Source: Patiria miniata (Eukaryota > Echinodermata > Asteroidea > Valvatida > Asterinidae). Taken from it: a stretch of DNA of 64,000 bases. Of the stretch, positions 32,570 to 42,073 are shown one piece after another. The position numbers and the translations under genes are program-made. A model generated the notes under the pieces. The model was not told the DNA's origin. It worked only from the letters and a program-made list of their open reading frames with translations, and searched no databases. How positions within the stretch are numbered: the stretch's first letter is position 1; each line of letters starts with the position of its first letter. Where the stretch lies: positions 37,469,315 through 37,533,314 of the forward strand of contig NW_024037069.1 in NCBI RefSeq assembly GCF_015706575.1, in the 5' to 3' direction.

Positions 32570-33400
32570 TGTGACATCCAGGAGGTTGAGATCTCACATT
32601 ATAGCATTGATCTCTCCTTACTCCGCAAAACAGCATTCGATATTATCGCGAGATGTTGGCGCCTTACTTTCAGGATGTTGCCATCTCGTGATCAATATTT
32701 TACCTGAGGATGTTGGAATCCTAACGTTGTGAAGCATTTCATAGAATTTCCCAAACTCGGCTGATAGCTCTGTGAGCCTACCTAATCTTGTGGTTGGATT
32801 GACCTCTATCTTACGTAATAATGCCTTATATACGGGCCTCGTTGCCATGCTAGGCGCAGTTGGTCCAACTCTAAGGGGAGCCGTCGACAGCGCCCATCCT
32901 AGTGTTACTTCGTCATCCTGATATTTTATTATTCGAAATGTGAGTTTAGTTTAGTCAATAAATTATTTGGAACCGCATTCTGTTTCCCGAGTTTCTTCAT
33001 TTTATTTGTGTATCCTCCGATGATCCCGGAAAGGATGTTATGATGATGTGCACATCTCTCCGAAGGTAAATATCTAATACGTATGAGATGTCGTCATGAT
33101 CATCCCGTGATAAACTATTATACCACACTGCAAAAACTGTGTTTAGCAAAAATTAACACTTTTCTAAACACGTTCTTGCTATGACGTTTAGAGTATTGAT
33201 GGATGGGGGGGGGGGGGGGGAGGGTGCTAGTGTTTAGCCATTGAAGATTGATGTTTAGGATTTGGATGCGTAATGTTTAGCTTCAAAACATGTTTACAAA
33301 GTGGTATAGCAAGATTATGTTTATTTGTTATAAACGCAGTGTGTATGATATACGATTGTAAGATGTTGACGTCCTGTGATGCAAGATCTCGACATTTTGG
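32570..33400. repeat. Degenerate GATGTTG.CATCTCG repeats
   Basis: Words such as GAGATGTTGGCGCC, GGATGTTGCCATCTCGTGAT, GGATGTTGGAATCC, GAGATGTCGTCATGATCATC and AGATGTTGACGTCCTGTGAT recur irregularly. Between 33130 and 33345 there is a separate patch of GTTTAG words and a G-run, bracketed by CACTGCAAAAACTGTGTTTA and TATAAACGCAGTGTG (weak terminal inverted repeats). Confidence 0.45.
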
Positions 33401-34497
33401 ATGGTACCTTAGTCTGGAGCTTAGTAAATAATGTTAATGAGGTCCCCGAGTACCTTGTACTCTTTTGAAAATAGAGCATCGTTGACAAGCGTCCTTGAAA
33501 TTGTGGAAACGATGCCCCGACGGAGCCATTTTGCCAGAACGGAACCTAAACTATTTCCACTTAACGCCAGTTTTTATAGTCGTCGAGCAATGATGCATGA
33601 CCCGTCCGACGATTCGGGAACGACCACTAACGGAACTTGACAATAGGTACGTAATTAACAACAAAAATTCACCACATATTACTTTCAAGGCAATTTCTTT
33701 GTTCAACTTTAAAATATTTAAAGCGTTGTCTGCAGTATTGTCTCTTTCCTCTCATAAAAAGGCTCCATGTTTTGTAACATTTTGATACATTTTTAACTGT
33801 TTTTTTTTTAAACTAACGATCTCCGTAACGACTAAATTTTTCAAAGAGTAGGCGAATAGTACCAGTAACTTCGAGCCCTCTCTTGGCCAATTATAAGGAT
33901 TTGTTATAAAACCAAGAACCATATATTTATTTTCATTTTATGTATTTATTTGCTTTTTTTCTACACCGTGAAATATTTGCAAAAAAGTACAACATTAAGA
34001 TTACAAATTCTAAATAAAGGGGTAAAGCCGACCCTACCGGTGTAAAAGTGACACCTATTAAAAATCTTCAAATCTGGAGGCCCTTTCACGTTCCGTTTCC
34101 CTGTTTTGAAATACATATTAAATATTTGTAACAAACAACTAGGCAGATATGAGAATGAATAAAATTGCTGCAAACTGCTTGCTGATTGACATGGATTGGA
34201 TTGACATGAAATATACAAATCAAAATCAAACATATCAAAACCCTGACAGAATCGTATTCAAAGGCAAAATAAGTCGTACATTATCGAATATAATACTTTC
34301 CCCTCCATTTGTCATTAAAAAAGGGTTAGGAGTATTATTTTCCTTGATTGGTCTGCATGACACGTTCATTTACAACCGTATTGAGAAACTTTGACCCAGT
34401 TGACGCCATCTTTGTTTGTCAGGGATCTTTCTTCATTACGTTTCTGTCAAGGTCAAAGATACATCAAGTTGCCATGGAAACCTTTAACAAGGTTTCG

Positions 34498-34580
34498 GGT
34501 AATTATCAGCACCCAGACTCTATAAGCGGTCTTAAACAGAGTGATAAAAACCCTCCGGAGCACACATTTATTCCCTTAAT
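34498..34580 (-). repeat. Inverse copy of the 30599-30683 repeat
   Basis: GGGTAATTATCAGCACCCAG, then GTCTTAAACAGAGTGATAAAAACC and CACACATTTATTCCCTT, match the complement of 30599-30683 with a few changes. The pair could be the ends of a 4-kb element or two dispersed copies. Confidence 0.75.
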
Positions 34581-35057
34581 AATAGCGCACACCTCTCCGA
34601 TCTGTACGTCCGATGCCCCGAGGATCCGGTGAACTGGTCAAATCAGAGAGGTACGGTGCGATGGGGAGACGGGGTTAATAGCGGTGAACTGACCGCTGAT
34701 ACCGTTAATTGTCAAAGATACCGTTAATTGTGCTTCATGCACTGCAGAGAGAGTATTATCCCCACAATGTAGAAAAATAAATTGGAGATGTGAAGGGGCG
34801 TGTCTGATTTCTGACCAGGGGTGGGGCAGTTAAATTACAATACATCGTGAACTCGTCTTTTTTTCACCCCAAACTCTTTGAAAAGGGAGTTACTAAAATT
34901 AAGGAATTTTGGTTGTAGTAAACGTAAAGTAAAAGCTGTCTCGACCAAATATCGCCCATCAAGAATGCTTTTTTAATCTGCTGTTTCGTTGGCATGAAAC
35001 GACTGAGAATATTACGATGTAAGTCCATCGCATGCTACAAACTCATTCATAACCTTT
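34581..35057. other. Non-coding intergenic DNA
   Basis: No gene or repeat match is recognised. A short doublet ATACCGTTAATTGTCAAAG/ATACCGTTAATTGTGC lies at about 34698-34734. Confidence 0.4.
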
Positions 35058-35172
35058 AGTAGGGAGAGCAATGGGATAAAGTGGCTTACTCGAGGACAAA
35101 ATTAATATGGCCTGAGGCAGGAATCGAACCCCTGACCAACTGATCACCAGTCGCAAAACCTAACCATTAAGC
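35058..35172 (-). repeat. SINE fragment (tRNA-derived head), minus sense
   Basis: Read on the minus strand, it has a tRNA-like A-box stretch (GCTTAATGGTTAGG), then GGTCAGGGGTTCGATTCCTG (B-box GGTTCGATTCC) and then CTCGAGTAAGCCACTTTATCC. The order parallels the full SINEs at 49249-49491 and 52098-52390 (GTGACCTAGTGGTTAGGGTT, TCAGGGGTTCGAATCCAG, GGGCAAGCCACTTCATCC). Confidence 0.65.
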
Positions 35173-35395
35173 AGCACTCCGTTTTCTGGATAAATTTACC
35201 TCCTAAAAAGAGGGACGTCATTGCATTTTGAACCAAGCGTTCACAATCGGGAAACAAGATACTTCTCAAAGCCGACAAAGACGTCTTTGAACAAGTCCAA
35301 GAATGCCTATGTACATGTAGGTGAGCAGTGAGCACTTCTTGTGGGAGGCAATTTACCAACGGTAATATTATGAAAACAATTTCTGAATTATTATT

Positions 35396-35401
35396 TTTAT
35401 T
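35396..35401 (-). terminator. Candidate poly(A) signal for gene B
   Basis: AATAAA on the minus strand about 180 bases after the stop at 35580, a spacing similar to that of gene A. Confidence 0.35.
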
Positions 35402-35579
35402 TACTGATGCAATCGAGATATATGTCCTGGGAGCGTTTTGAGATTGAAGATCGGGCTGTAATCACTGAAAATGCTACCTCAATAATCGATTAACCGTATT
35501 CTGCTTTACTAATCTATTCATCCAATCAAAACGATATGTATTAGAATAGTTGCCAGTTTGATAACAATCAATATAGAGC

Positions 35580-38500
35580 TTACTCGCAGAAATGATGAAA
35601 TAGCCAGTCTACGTTTACAGCACCCCAGGACGAGACACAGACGCGGACTTGAGTCGGTACTCGCTTGTGATATGCACCGGCGTTCCACTCCAGGAGAGCC
35701 GCCTCCTGTCCTCCTTTGCCGACCCTGACCACGCCCCCCTGGTAGTCGATCCAGAACGGGCGAAACTCGTCGGCGTGCAGTAGGCCTGTCTCGCGGTATA
35801 TGACGAGTTTATCCGCGCATGTCGCACGAAAGCAAGACCTCATGACCGACTTGGTGTTTTTGGAGCCTCCAAGACCTGACAAAGAACGATAATTGGTACA
35901 ACTGTGTTGTAAACCTCACCAGTCGTTTATTATAAGGCTTTTTAATAAAAAGTAGCTTTTTTTGGTAGACCTATATTGGACATAATTATATGACAAATAT
36001 ATCTGAGGATAAGTATTTATTTATGTATTTTTATTTATAAGATAATATCACAGGTAAATACAAGACAATTAAAATATATAAATATATGACAGTTTTAAAA
36101 TACAATTACAATTAAAATTGTAAATGCAATTCAATAAATATCTTGTGTTCTCCCAAATATAAATAGAAGGACCTGCACTGTCTCTGTCAGATTCAATTTA
36201 ATTAGTATAAGTGTATTTACTTGATAGAATTCAGCCTATTGTATGTACATATTAATTGATTAGCTTAAAGGGAATATACATCATTTGCTTTTGCTGTAAT
36301 TTTCAGAAATGGATGGAATTGGGGGGTTGGAAATATATAGCAAATATAGTTACACTGACTTTTTTGAGGTTTTGGGTTCGAAAATGCTATAAAAACCAAG
36401 AAAAACAATCATTTTCCTGTAGTCTGGTTCCCTGACTCCATATAAGAAGAAACAGAGCAGTTTACATACATTGGGGAATTGTAAGGTCAGGGAACCAGTC
36501 TAGCTGGCTTGTACCCGTTCATAGGTGTGTATAATCGATTGCAAACAAGTGCGATGGTCAATTGGGGCCAGTATTTGAAAAAAAGGCCAGTTTTTTTCCA
36601 ACGCTGGTCGGCCGATCAGCGTTGGAAATTGATACAAAAATACCACTTTTCTTGAAAATGACAGTATACCAGGTGCCATGATTTTACAGGATGCTTTACA
36701 CTGTCATTCACTAACAGTCCAGCAAGGTATTATAAAATGATTTGGTAGTTTTATTTTTTGATGTTTGCAAATGTTGTATTTTCCCTTTAATTTGTAAATA
36801 CGGGTTCCAGGTCTTGTACAAGCATATGCTTTTTTTACCTGCATCCCTCGTATCATTTTTGTCATTCTTTATATAGTTTCCTGTTTATTATGTTGTTTGT
36901 GCTATGATATGAAAAAGTAAACCATAACCATAACCGTAACCATAACCAAGATTAGCATATTGAATATTGTTCTTTAGCTGTAATGACTCTGAGATCAACA
37001 AGTACAAGTACCAAAGTTGGTATGCATTTATGAATATTAATTTTATTCGAAACTGTCCTATGTGGCTGGTATATTATTGAACTTTGTCTCTCAATATGGA
37101 TCTGCACCTGACAACATACCCGGTTTATGATTTTTTTTATAACTCCGCTTCCCAAATCAACTGCGATAGCATTATAACCCCAATTTTGTCCTTCTAATTC
37201 GGCCGAGGTGAATCCCAGGCATTGAAAGGTATATAACATCAGTTGCATTTATATACCGAAATATTATCAAAAAGCTTACTTGGATTTAAGATCGTATATT
37301 AAGCCCTGTCAATTAATTCCTTTGGAAACGTTTTAGTAGTTTTGTGTCATTTAACATCTAGGCTTTCGTTTGGTAACATTGGTAAAGCAAACAAAGTGCC
37401 GAGTAACAGGGAAATGCGCGATATAAAAGAGACCAACTTCAAATACGATTTTCTCCAAACATGCTTTTCACTTAACGGGACAGACTTTCTTCGCGAAAAC
37501 GGTGATGATATACTGGTACTAAACAACCCGTGAAATTAGTTTGTTTGGCTTTGCTGTCATTTAGAAGAAATCAAGAAATGGAGTTTTTTCACTGTTTTTT
37601 TTTTTTTTGAAAAGTGTAAAACCCACCGAGTTGAAACTTCAACAGGTTAGGTTTTGAACATTCGTCTTTGCATGTTGAGGGTGTTATTATTGGAAACGAA
37701 CAAAATGCATGAAAAACAAACGACCCTGTATGCCTTTACTAAGCATAGAAAGAAACATATAGCTTGGGGTATAGTAAACATGATAATAAAAATTGAATAT
37801 TGTTGTATAATCCAGCTTACTTATATCCGCAAAGATTGAGTCCGTGGTTTCGTCTTCTGCCAGGGCTATCCCAGCTGCCTGTTCCGCCTTGATGCTAAAG
37901 TCCAACCGGAATGGCATGGTGAGCGGCTTCAGTACGAACCTTACGCTGGGTGGGCTCGTTTCTACGGTAGTGAACGTGCAAGCTGCAAATGGGAAACATA
38001 ATAATGTGGTTTATTTTTTTCGGTCACTTTACTGATAGATCGGAAGTTTGTGATGAAAGTACGTTGCTTTGCACTGTGGACAGGTTAAACCACAATTGGG
38101 GGTTTAATCATATTAAAACAATATATCGCTCGCTCCATTTCACAAAAATAACTGGGATAAAGTACATGTTATTGACTAGTAACTGTGGAAGTTTCACGTA
38201 ATTTGCGCACTCTATTACCAAGTTATGTATATATCTTAATAAATAAGATCACAAAACCACTGATCATTTACCGTTCTACGAACTGATGAATACCTATTAA
38301 ATACACTGAAACATGGACGTTTACCCACCTCCGTGAATGAACGAAAACTTAAAAGGAAAACAGACAAAATCGCCATCAATATTTCAGGGGAAAAAAAGAG
38401 TTGACTTGTTTGTCGTATTCAAAACACAAGATCTGACATTGACAATAACGTTTCGGTCTTGACTCAAATGATTAAAATCCCACGGTATTTGAATGATTAT

Positions 38501-39083
38501 GTGTAAGCTGTAATTCTCACTCGGCTCAATAGCTTCCAATGGCATTCCATGCTTGGACGGCTATAAAAGTAGGTAATTTTAGTAAAACATGCATTGCATC
38601 TTATAGCATGGATCAATTTCAGTAATTCTTTTTTTCTCAGATGAGTGGAAGAACATGCTCTTTTAATACATACTTCATTGGAGTATCAAATTTGATTTCG
38701 TTTTAAGAAACAAAAATCAAAATCCTGGGGTCACTTAGTCTTTTGGACTCACCCTGTACAAACTTGCAGCATTTAATGATAACTTTAATTGGCGTCAGGA
38801 AGAAGGTTTACCCAATTTAAAATGATTTGGATATTTTTTTTCTGTCACATTGCTTCATAGCAGACACGGAATACTCACATTTGGGGCCATCTAATTCGTG
38901 GCGACTCTCTATCACTCGACACTTGGCTCGGAAACTCGCAATAGTCTTGGCTCGAAGTGTGGCAGTGTCATCACCCGGATCAGCCATAGTGATAGTACCA
39001 CAGGACAGGCCTGGCGCCGGCTGCATCACGAACACCAAGACTAGAGGTGCGACGAGGGCCAACACGTAACGCCAAATCCTCAT
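35580..39083 (-). CDS. Secreted protein with FAMeT-like (Methyltransf_FA) domain, gene B
   Basis: Three exons on the minus strand: 39083-38879, 37982-37821 and 35875-35580 (stop TAA), with GT-AG introns, both phase 1, giving 220 residues. Exon 1 encodes a clear signal peptide (MRIWRYVLALVAPLVLVFV..APGLS), then CGTITMADPGDDTATLRAKT and FRAKCR. Exon 2 (162 nt, the same length as in gene A) has VRFVLKPLTMPFRLDFSIKA and GIALAED. Exon 3 has EFRPFWIDYQGGVVRVGKGG, EWNAGAYHKRVPTQV and VCVSSWG. Lengths, phases, cysteines (CGT, FRA.C, a Cys-X end just before the stop) and motifs all match gene A, so the two arose by tandem duplication. It is probably exported; no enzymatic activity can be claimed. What else it could be: a lectin-like or inhibitor protein that uses the same beta-rich domain. 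Confidence 0.82.
36265..36790 (+). mobile_element. TTAA-flanked MITE (~525 bp), inside gene B intron 2
   Basis: It starts TTAAAGGGAATATACATCAT and ends GCAAATGTTGTATTTTCCCTTTAA, so the AGGGAA/TTCCCT inverted termini abut TTAA on both sides. Internally it has the palindrome TCCAACGCTGGTCGGCCGAT.. and a hairpin with GGTTCCCTGAC/GTCAGGGAACC arms. Three more copies lie at 60059-60579, 61695-62218 and 62215-62749. Kolobok-type TTAA elements with purine-rich 5' ends are the best fit; no transposase is seen. Confidence 0.8.
36791..37820. other. Rest of gene B intron 2
   Basis: A short AACCATAACC array lies at 36920-36950. A partial TTAA-type MITE (AAAAGCTTACTTGGATTTAA and CAAGAAATGG text) lies at about 37265-37650. 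Nothing coding is recognised. Confidence 0.4.
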
Positions 39084-39430
39084 TGCTGGACAATGGTTGC
39101 ATCAAGCGTAAACTAAACTCGCTCGCTAAAAACTTGCTGGGAACAGTACACGACCAGAATTAATTGGTCGAAGCCTCATGGCCGCCTGGGCAATGAATAA
39201 CGACCGGATAATTGATAAAACAGCCTCCAGGTAACCATGGGAACGCATCAATCCTTCAGCCATTCCATTAATGAAAATCAATTGTTGCATCGCCCCCACT
39301 AAAGCGGCTTTCGCTTTGAAATTAAAACAAAATGACAGTTTACTTTTTTGGAAATTCGTGAAATAAAACACATCTATAAATTACCAAACCTTTTATTTCC
39401 TCTATATGGCGAGTTTGATTAACATGTCTT
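39084..39430. other. Upstream region of gene B
   Basis: This is the putative promoter side of gene B. No sure TATA box or repeat is seen. The cluster of GCGATCATGG-like words is not convincing. Confidence 0.35.
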
Positions 39431-39607
39431 AATACGGGCGATTCCAAATAGTGCGCCTCCAAGAGTTTGTAGCGCGTTGGCCAATCACAATGCGCGAAAT
39501 CAGTCGACCTTTTCCAAACGGGCGTTGGGTCGACAGATTTTGCGCATTGTGATTGGCCAACGCGTTGCAAACTCTTGGAGGCGCACTATTGGGAATCGCC
39601 CGTATTG
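39431..39607. repeat. Foldback repeat with ~80-bp arms
   Basis: AATACGGGCGATTCCAAATA...GTGCGCCTCCAAGAGTTTGT...GGCCAATCACAATGCGC (39431-39495) is mirrored by GCGCATTGTGATTGGCC...CAAACTCTTGGAGGCGCACT...GGGAATCGCCCGTATT (39541-39606). The loop is about 40 bp and includes the inverse pair GTCGACC/GGGTCGAC. The arms carry GATTGGCCAA, which includes a CCAAT box on each strand. Confidence 0.85.
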
Positions 39608-41342
39608 GAAATATCATTAAAACCTTTGGGTGTCCCTTATTAACAACAACAAAAATTCGCCTGTATCAAGGACGCGAGTCACAGTTAATCTTTTCCACTA
39701 AGTTGCACAAGGAAACGCATAACATTATGGGTAGTCTGGTTCCCGGTCCCCATTGTCCTCAGAACTTCAAATATTGCAACATTATGCATGACGTGCATAT
39801 GTCTGAGTCCCGCCTCCTGGTATGAATTCAAAATCACAACAATAATGTTTACGCGCAACCAGCCTATTGCAAAATGGCATGGCCACAAAAAAGTGCAATT
39901 TCGGAGGTGATGAGTTTCGATTTTTGCTGGATTTGAAAGTGTCTCTGGAAAATATCAATAAAGAGAGGGGTATTACTGTTCAGTATTTAAAATCTTTGCA
40001 GTTGAATTGCTGGAAAGCTGTATTCATGGTTTGCGTACTTTTTGTGGTAATTATACAAGTAAGAGTCAGTTTTTTTGACAACCATGTGTTCAAATTTCGT
40101 CCATGCGCAAAAGCTGAACAGGATAAAACAATAAATAATTATGCTGCGCGCAGAGGTCATCCAATCAACGGGAGCTAGCTACCGGCGGTCCCCAATTTTT
40201 TAGGGTGGGGGGGGGGGGGCGGAAAACAGTCTACAATTTGGGTACCTAACTGCCACAGTGATGCACACGCACTCCATGCTCACGGCTGCGCTCGTGGTGC
40301 CTCGATGCCCACGGAAAGCAAAGTACCGGTACACACAAATTAACTATCACACAATATGCAAACTGAATTAAACAAAAGGCACATGAACACAGTTGCCCAA
40401 AAGAGGAAATAATTATGAAGTGCACATTTAGCTATTAAGAGAACAAAGGTCACAATCAGACTGCATCAATTTTTGTTTTATCACACCAGAGATTTTGGCA
40501 AATAAACCTGGCTGGTACCATCTGTCGATGGGGGCGCTGTACAAAACCGACAATTATGCACAGTACTAATGGACAATGGCGATACATGCGTGAAATTTAA
40601 AAAAAAAAGGCACCCGAAACGGCCAATGGCACAAGGGCACGACTTCTTTAAAAAAGGGCACTTGTTCAGAAATAAAGGCACTTGTTAAAAAAGGGCACTC
40701 TTGACAAAATATTGGAGGGGGGTGTAACGCTGGTGAAAAAAGGGAATTTGAAGGGAAAAGGGCAGTCTTTACAAAATATTGGAGGGAGGGGGGTTTAAAT
40801 ATCACCCTTACCCCCCCCCCCCCCCCCCCGCTGGCTACACCTATGTATTAACTGGCCGCCCCTGCACCCAGAGGGCGCACTCACTGACCATCCAGCGCAG
40901 TCTAGTATTAAATCACCATCTCGATAAACAAAAATCCATCCGTCTAAGTTATTTATATTACTGGATACACCGATGCCATTTCGAAGCGAATGTTGGCCAT
41001 GACCCGTTTGCCCTCTCCAACGGTCTCTGGCCTTTTCATTTAATCAAGCCGACCTTCACGCCCTTTTTGTATTAACCTCGAATTTTATCTACCAAATTTT
41101 ATTCAAAAACTTTAATCTCCCGAGTGACCCAGAGATAATCTTTCAGCTTTATTTGCTCGAAATGACTATGTATGCTCTGAGAAATAACAAACGGGGATCA
41201 CTCGGAGAGGATACGGCTTTTTATTACAAGCTAAATTTTGCAACATAATTGCTAATGATGAAAGCATTAAGACTTCAATATACCAGTTTAAAGATGCTGA
41301 CACAGACACAGACATTGGCAAAATGGGGAACCGCCAACATTA
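39608..41342. other. Non-coding region with poly-C/G repeats
   Basis: No gene is recognised. G- and C-runs lie near 40206 and 40811. Bases 40620-40830 hold a tandem-like pair around GACAAAATATTGGAGGGGGG and TACAAAATATTGGAGGGAGG with AAAGGGCA words. The remainder is unassigned. Confidence 0.4.
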
Positions 41343-41418
41343 GGCTGGATAGCTCAGTTGGTAGAGCAACGGAACGGCAATCTGCGGGTGGTCGCAGGTT
41401 CAAACCCTGCTCCATTTC
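41343..41418 (+). pseudogene. tRNA-like relic (Ala-type loop) or SINE head
   Basis: It begins GGCTGGATAGCTCAGTTGGT (a good A box) and ends with GCAGGTTCAAACCCTGC (a perfect 5-bp T stem and B box). The anticodon stem has a mismatch, the anticodon loop reads ACGGCAA with C instead of the invariant T before the anticodon, the variable loop is odd, and three acceptor pairs are wobble or mismatched. It is therefore more likely a tRNA pseudogene or SINE remnant than a working tRNA. It lies 436 bp upstream of the eRF3 start codon. Confidence 0.55.
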
Positions 41419-41719
41419 CTTTAACTTTTAGAAACTTAATTTTTAGAAAAAAAGATTGAAAACTGGAAGACCAAACTGCAAAGAGAAAAAAAAGCAAACA
41501 AAATAACAGAAGTCTATTATCTTAGATGTCCACTGATAATGAAATTTGTCATAATGGTACAGAATAAACTTGCTCGATTCGGCAATCATAATTGCACAGT
41601 CGTTTGAAATGGGTGGCAAAAAGGTCACGCGACTAATAACGAAAACAGCGTATCCTGATCCTGCATGCCCAGTCCGGATTTTGATTGCGCAATACAAACA
41701 GCGCCCTCTGTTGTTTTGC

Positions 41720-41727
41720 TGACGTCA
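41720..41727 (+). promoter_or_regulatory. CRE-like site (TGACGTCA) upstream of eRF3
   Basis: A perfect palindromic TGACGTCA lies 127 bp before the ATG at 41854, in the presumed core promoter and 5' UTR. No TATA box is evident. Housekeeping promoters often carry CRE/ATF sites; activity here is an inference. Confidence 0.4.
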
Positions 41728-41853
41728 TTATTAATTCTCACACACGCGGTGCACGATCATCAGTGCGGGGTTCCTTTCCTTTCAGAACAACAAAATTAAT
41801 TTCCAAAATATCACCAAAAATTAGTCGGGGAAACGACAAAAGACCAAGCCAGG

Positions 41854-42073
41854 ATGGATCCTGACCGAAACGAAGGTGCAGCCCTCGACAGCTGGGAAGA
41901 GCAGGCGGATCCCGGGCCGGGAAATCACGGTGATACGGTGGACATTGGCAGCGAGTTTTCGGCGCTGAACGTGAATGCGAAACCCTTCGTCCCAAATGTC
42001 AACGCACCGGCGTTTGTTCCCAATTTCGGGAATTTCACCCCAAAAACTGAACCGTGTAACAACGAAGACACGG
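41854..42073 (+). CDS. GSPT1: eRF3 exon 1: start codon and twin PAM2 motifs
   Basis: The ATG lies in AGGATGGATCC, the first in-frame start after the CRE site. Residues 36-47 ([12 protein letters not shown]) fit the PAM2 pattern L-N-x-x-A-x-x-F-x-P exactly. Residues 46-56 ([11 protein letters not shown]) form a second, overlapping copy. PAM2 peptides bind the MLLE domain of poly(A)-binding protein, linking termination to the mRNA tail. The donor is GG|GTGAGT, phase 1. Confidence 0.93.

Larger units (their letters stand above)
30723..34497. other. Non-coding stretch between inverted 85-bp repeats
   Basis: No gene is recognised. The 174-codon plus-strand frame at 30735-31259 starts in the repeat, runs through a C-run and has no domain features. 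A 130-bp foldback lies at 31320-31455 and a CATCTC/GATGTTG-type repeat patch at 32570-33400. There is a G-run at 33206-33221. Confidence 0.45.

Noticed and set aside
32706..32848. Possible minus-strand first exon (start MATRPVYKALLRK, donor CAG|GTAAAA)
   Set aside because: The donor and start look tempting, but the frame overlaps degenerate GATGTTG.CATCTCG repeats, no second exon was found and no family is recognised.
41343..41418. Functional tRNA-Ala
   Set aside because: The anticodon loop lacks the invariant T33, the acceptor stem is poorly paired and the variable region is abnormal; treated as a relic.
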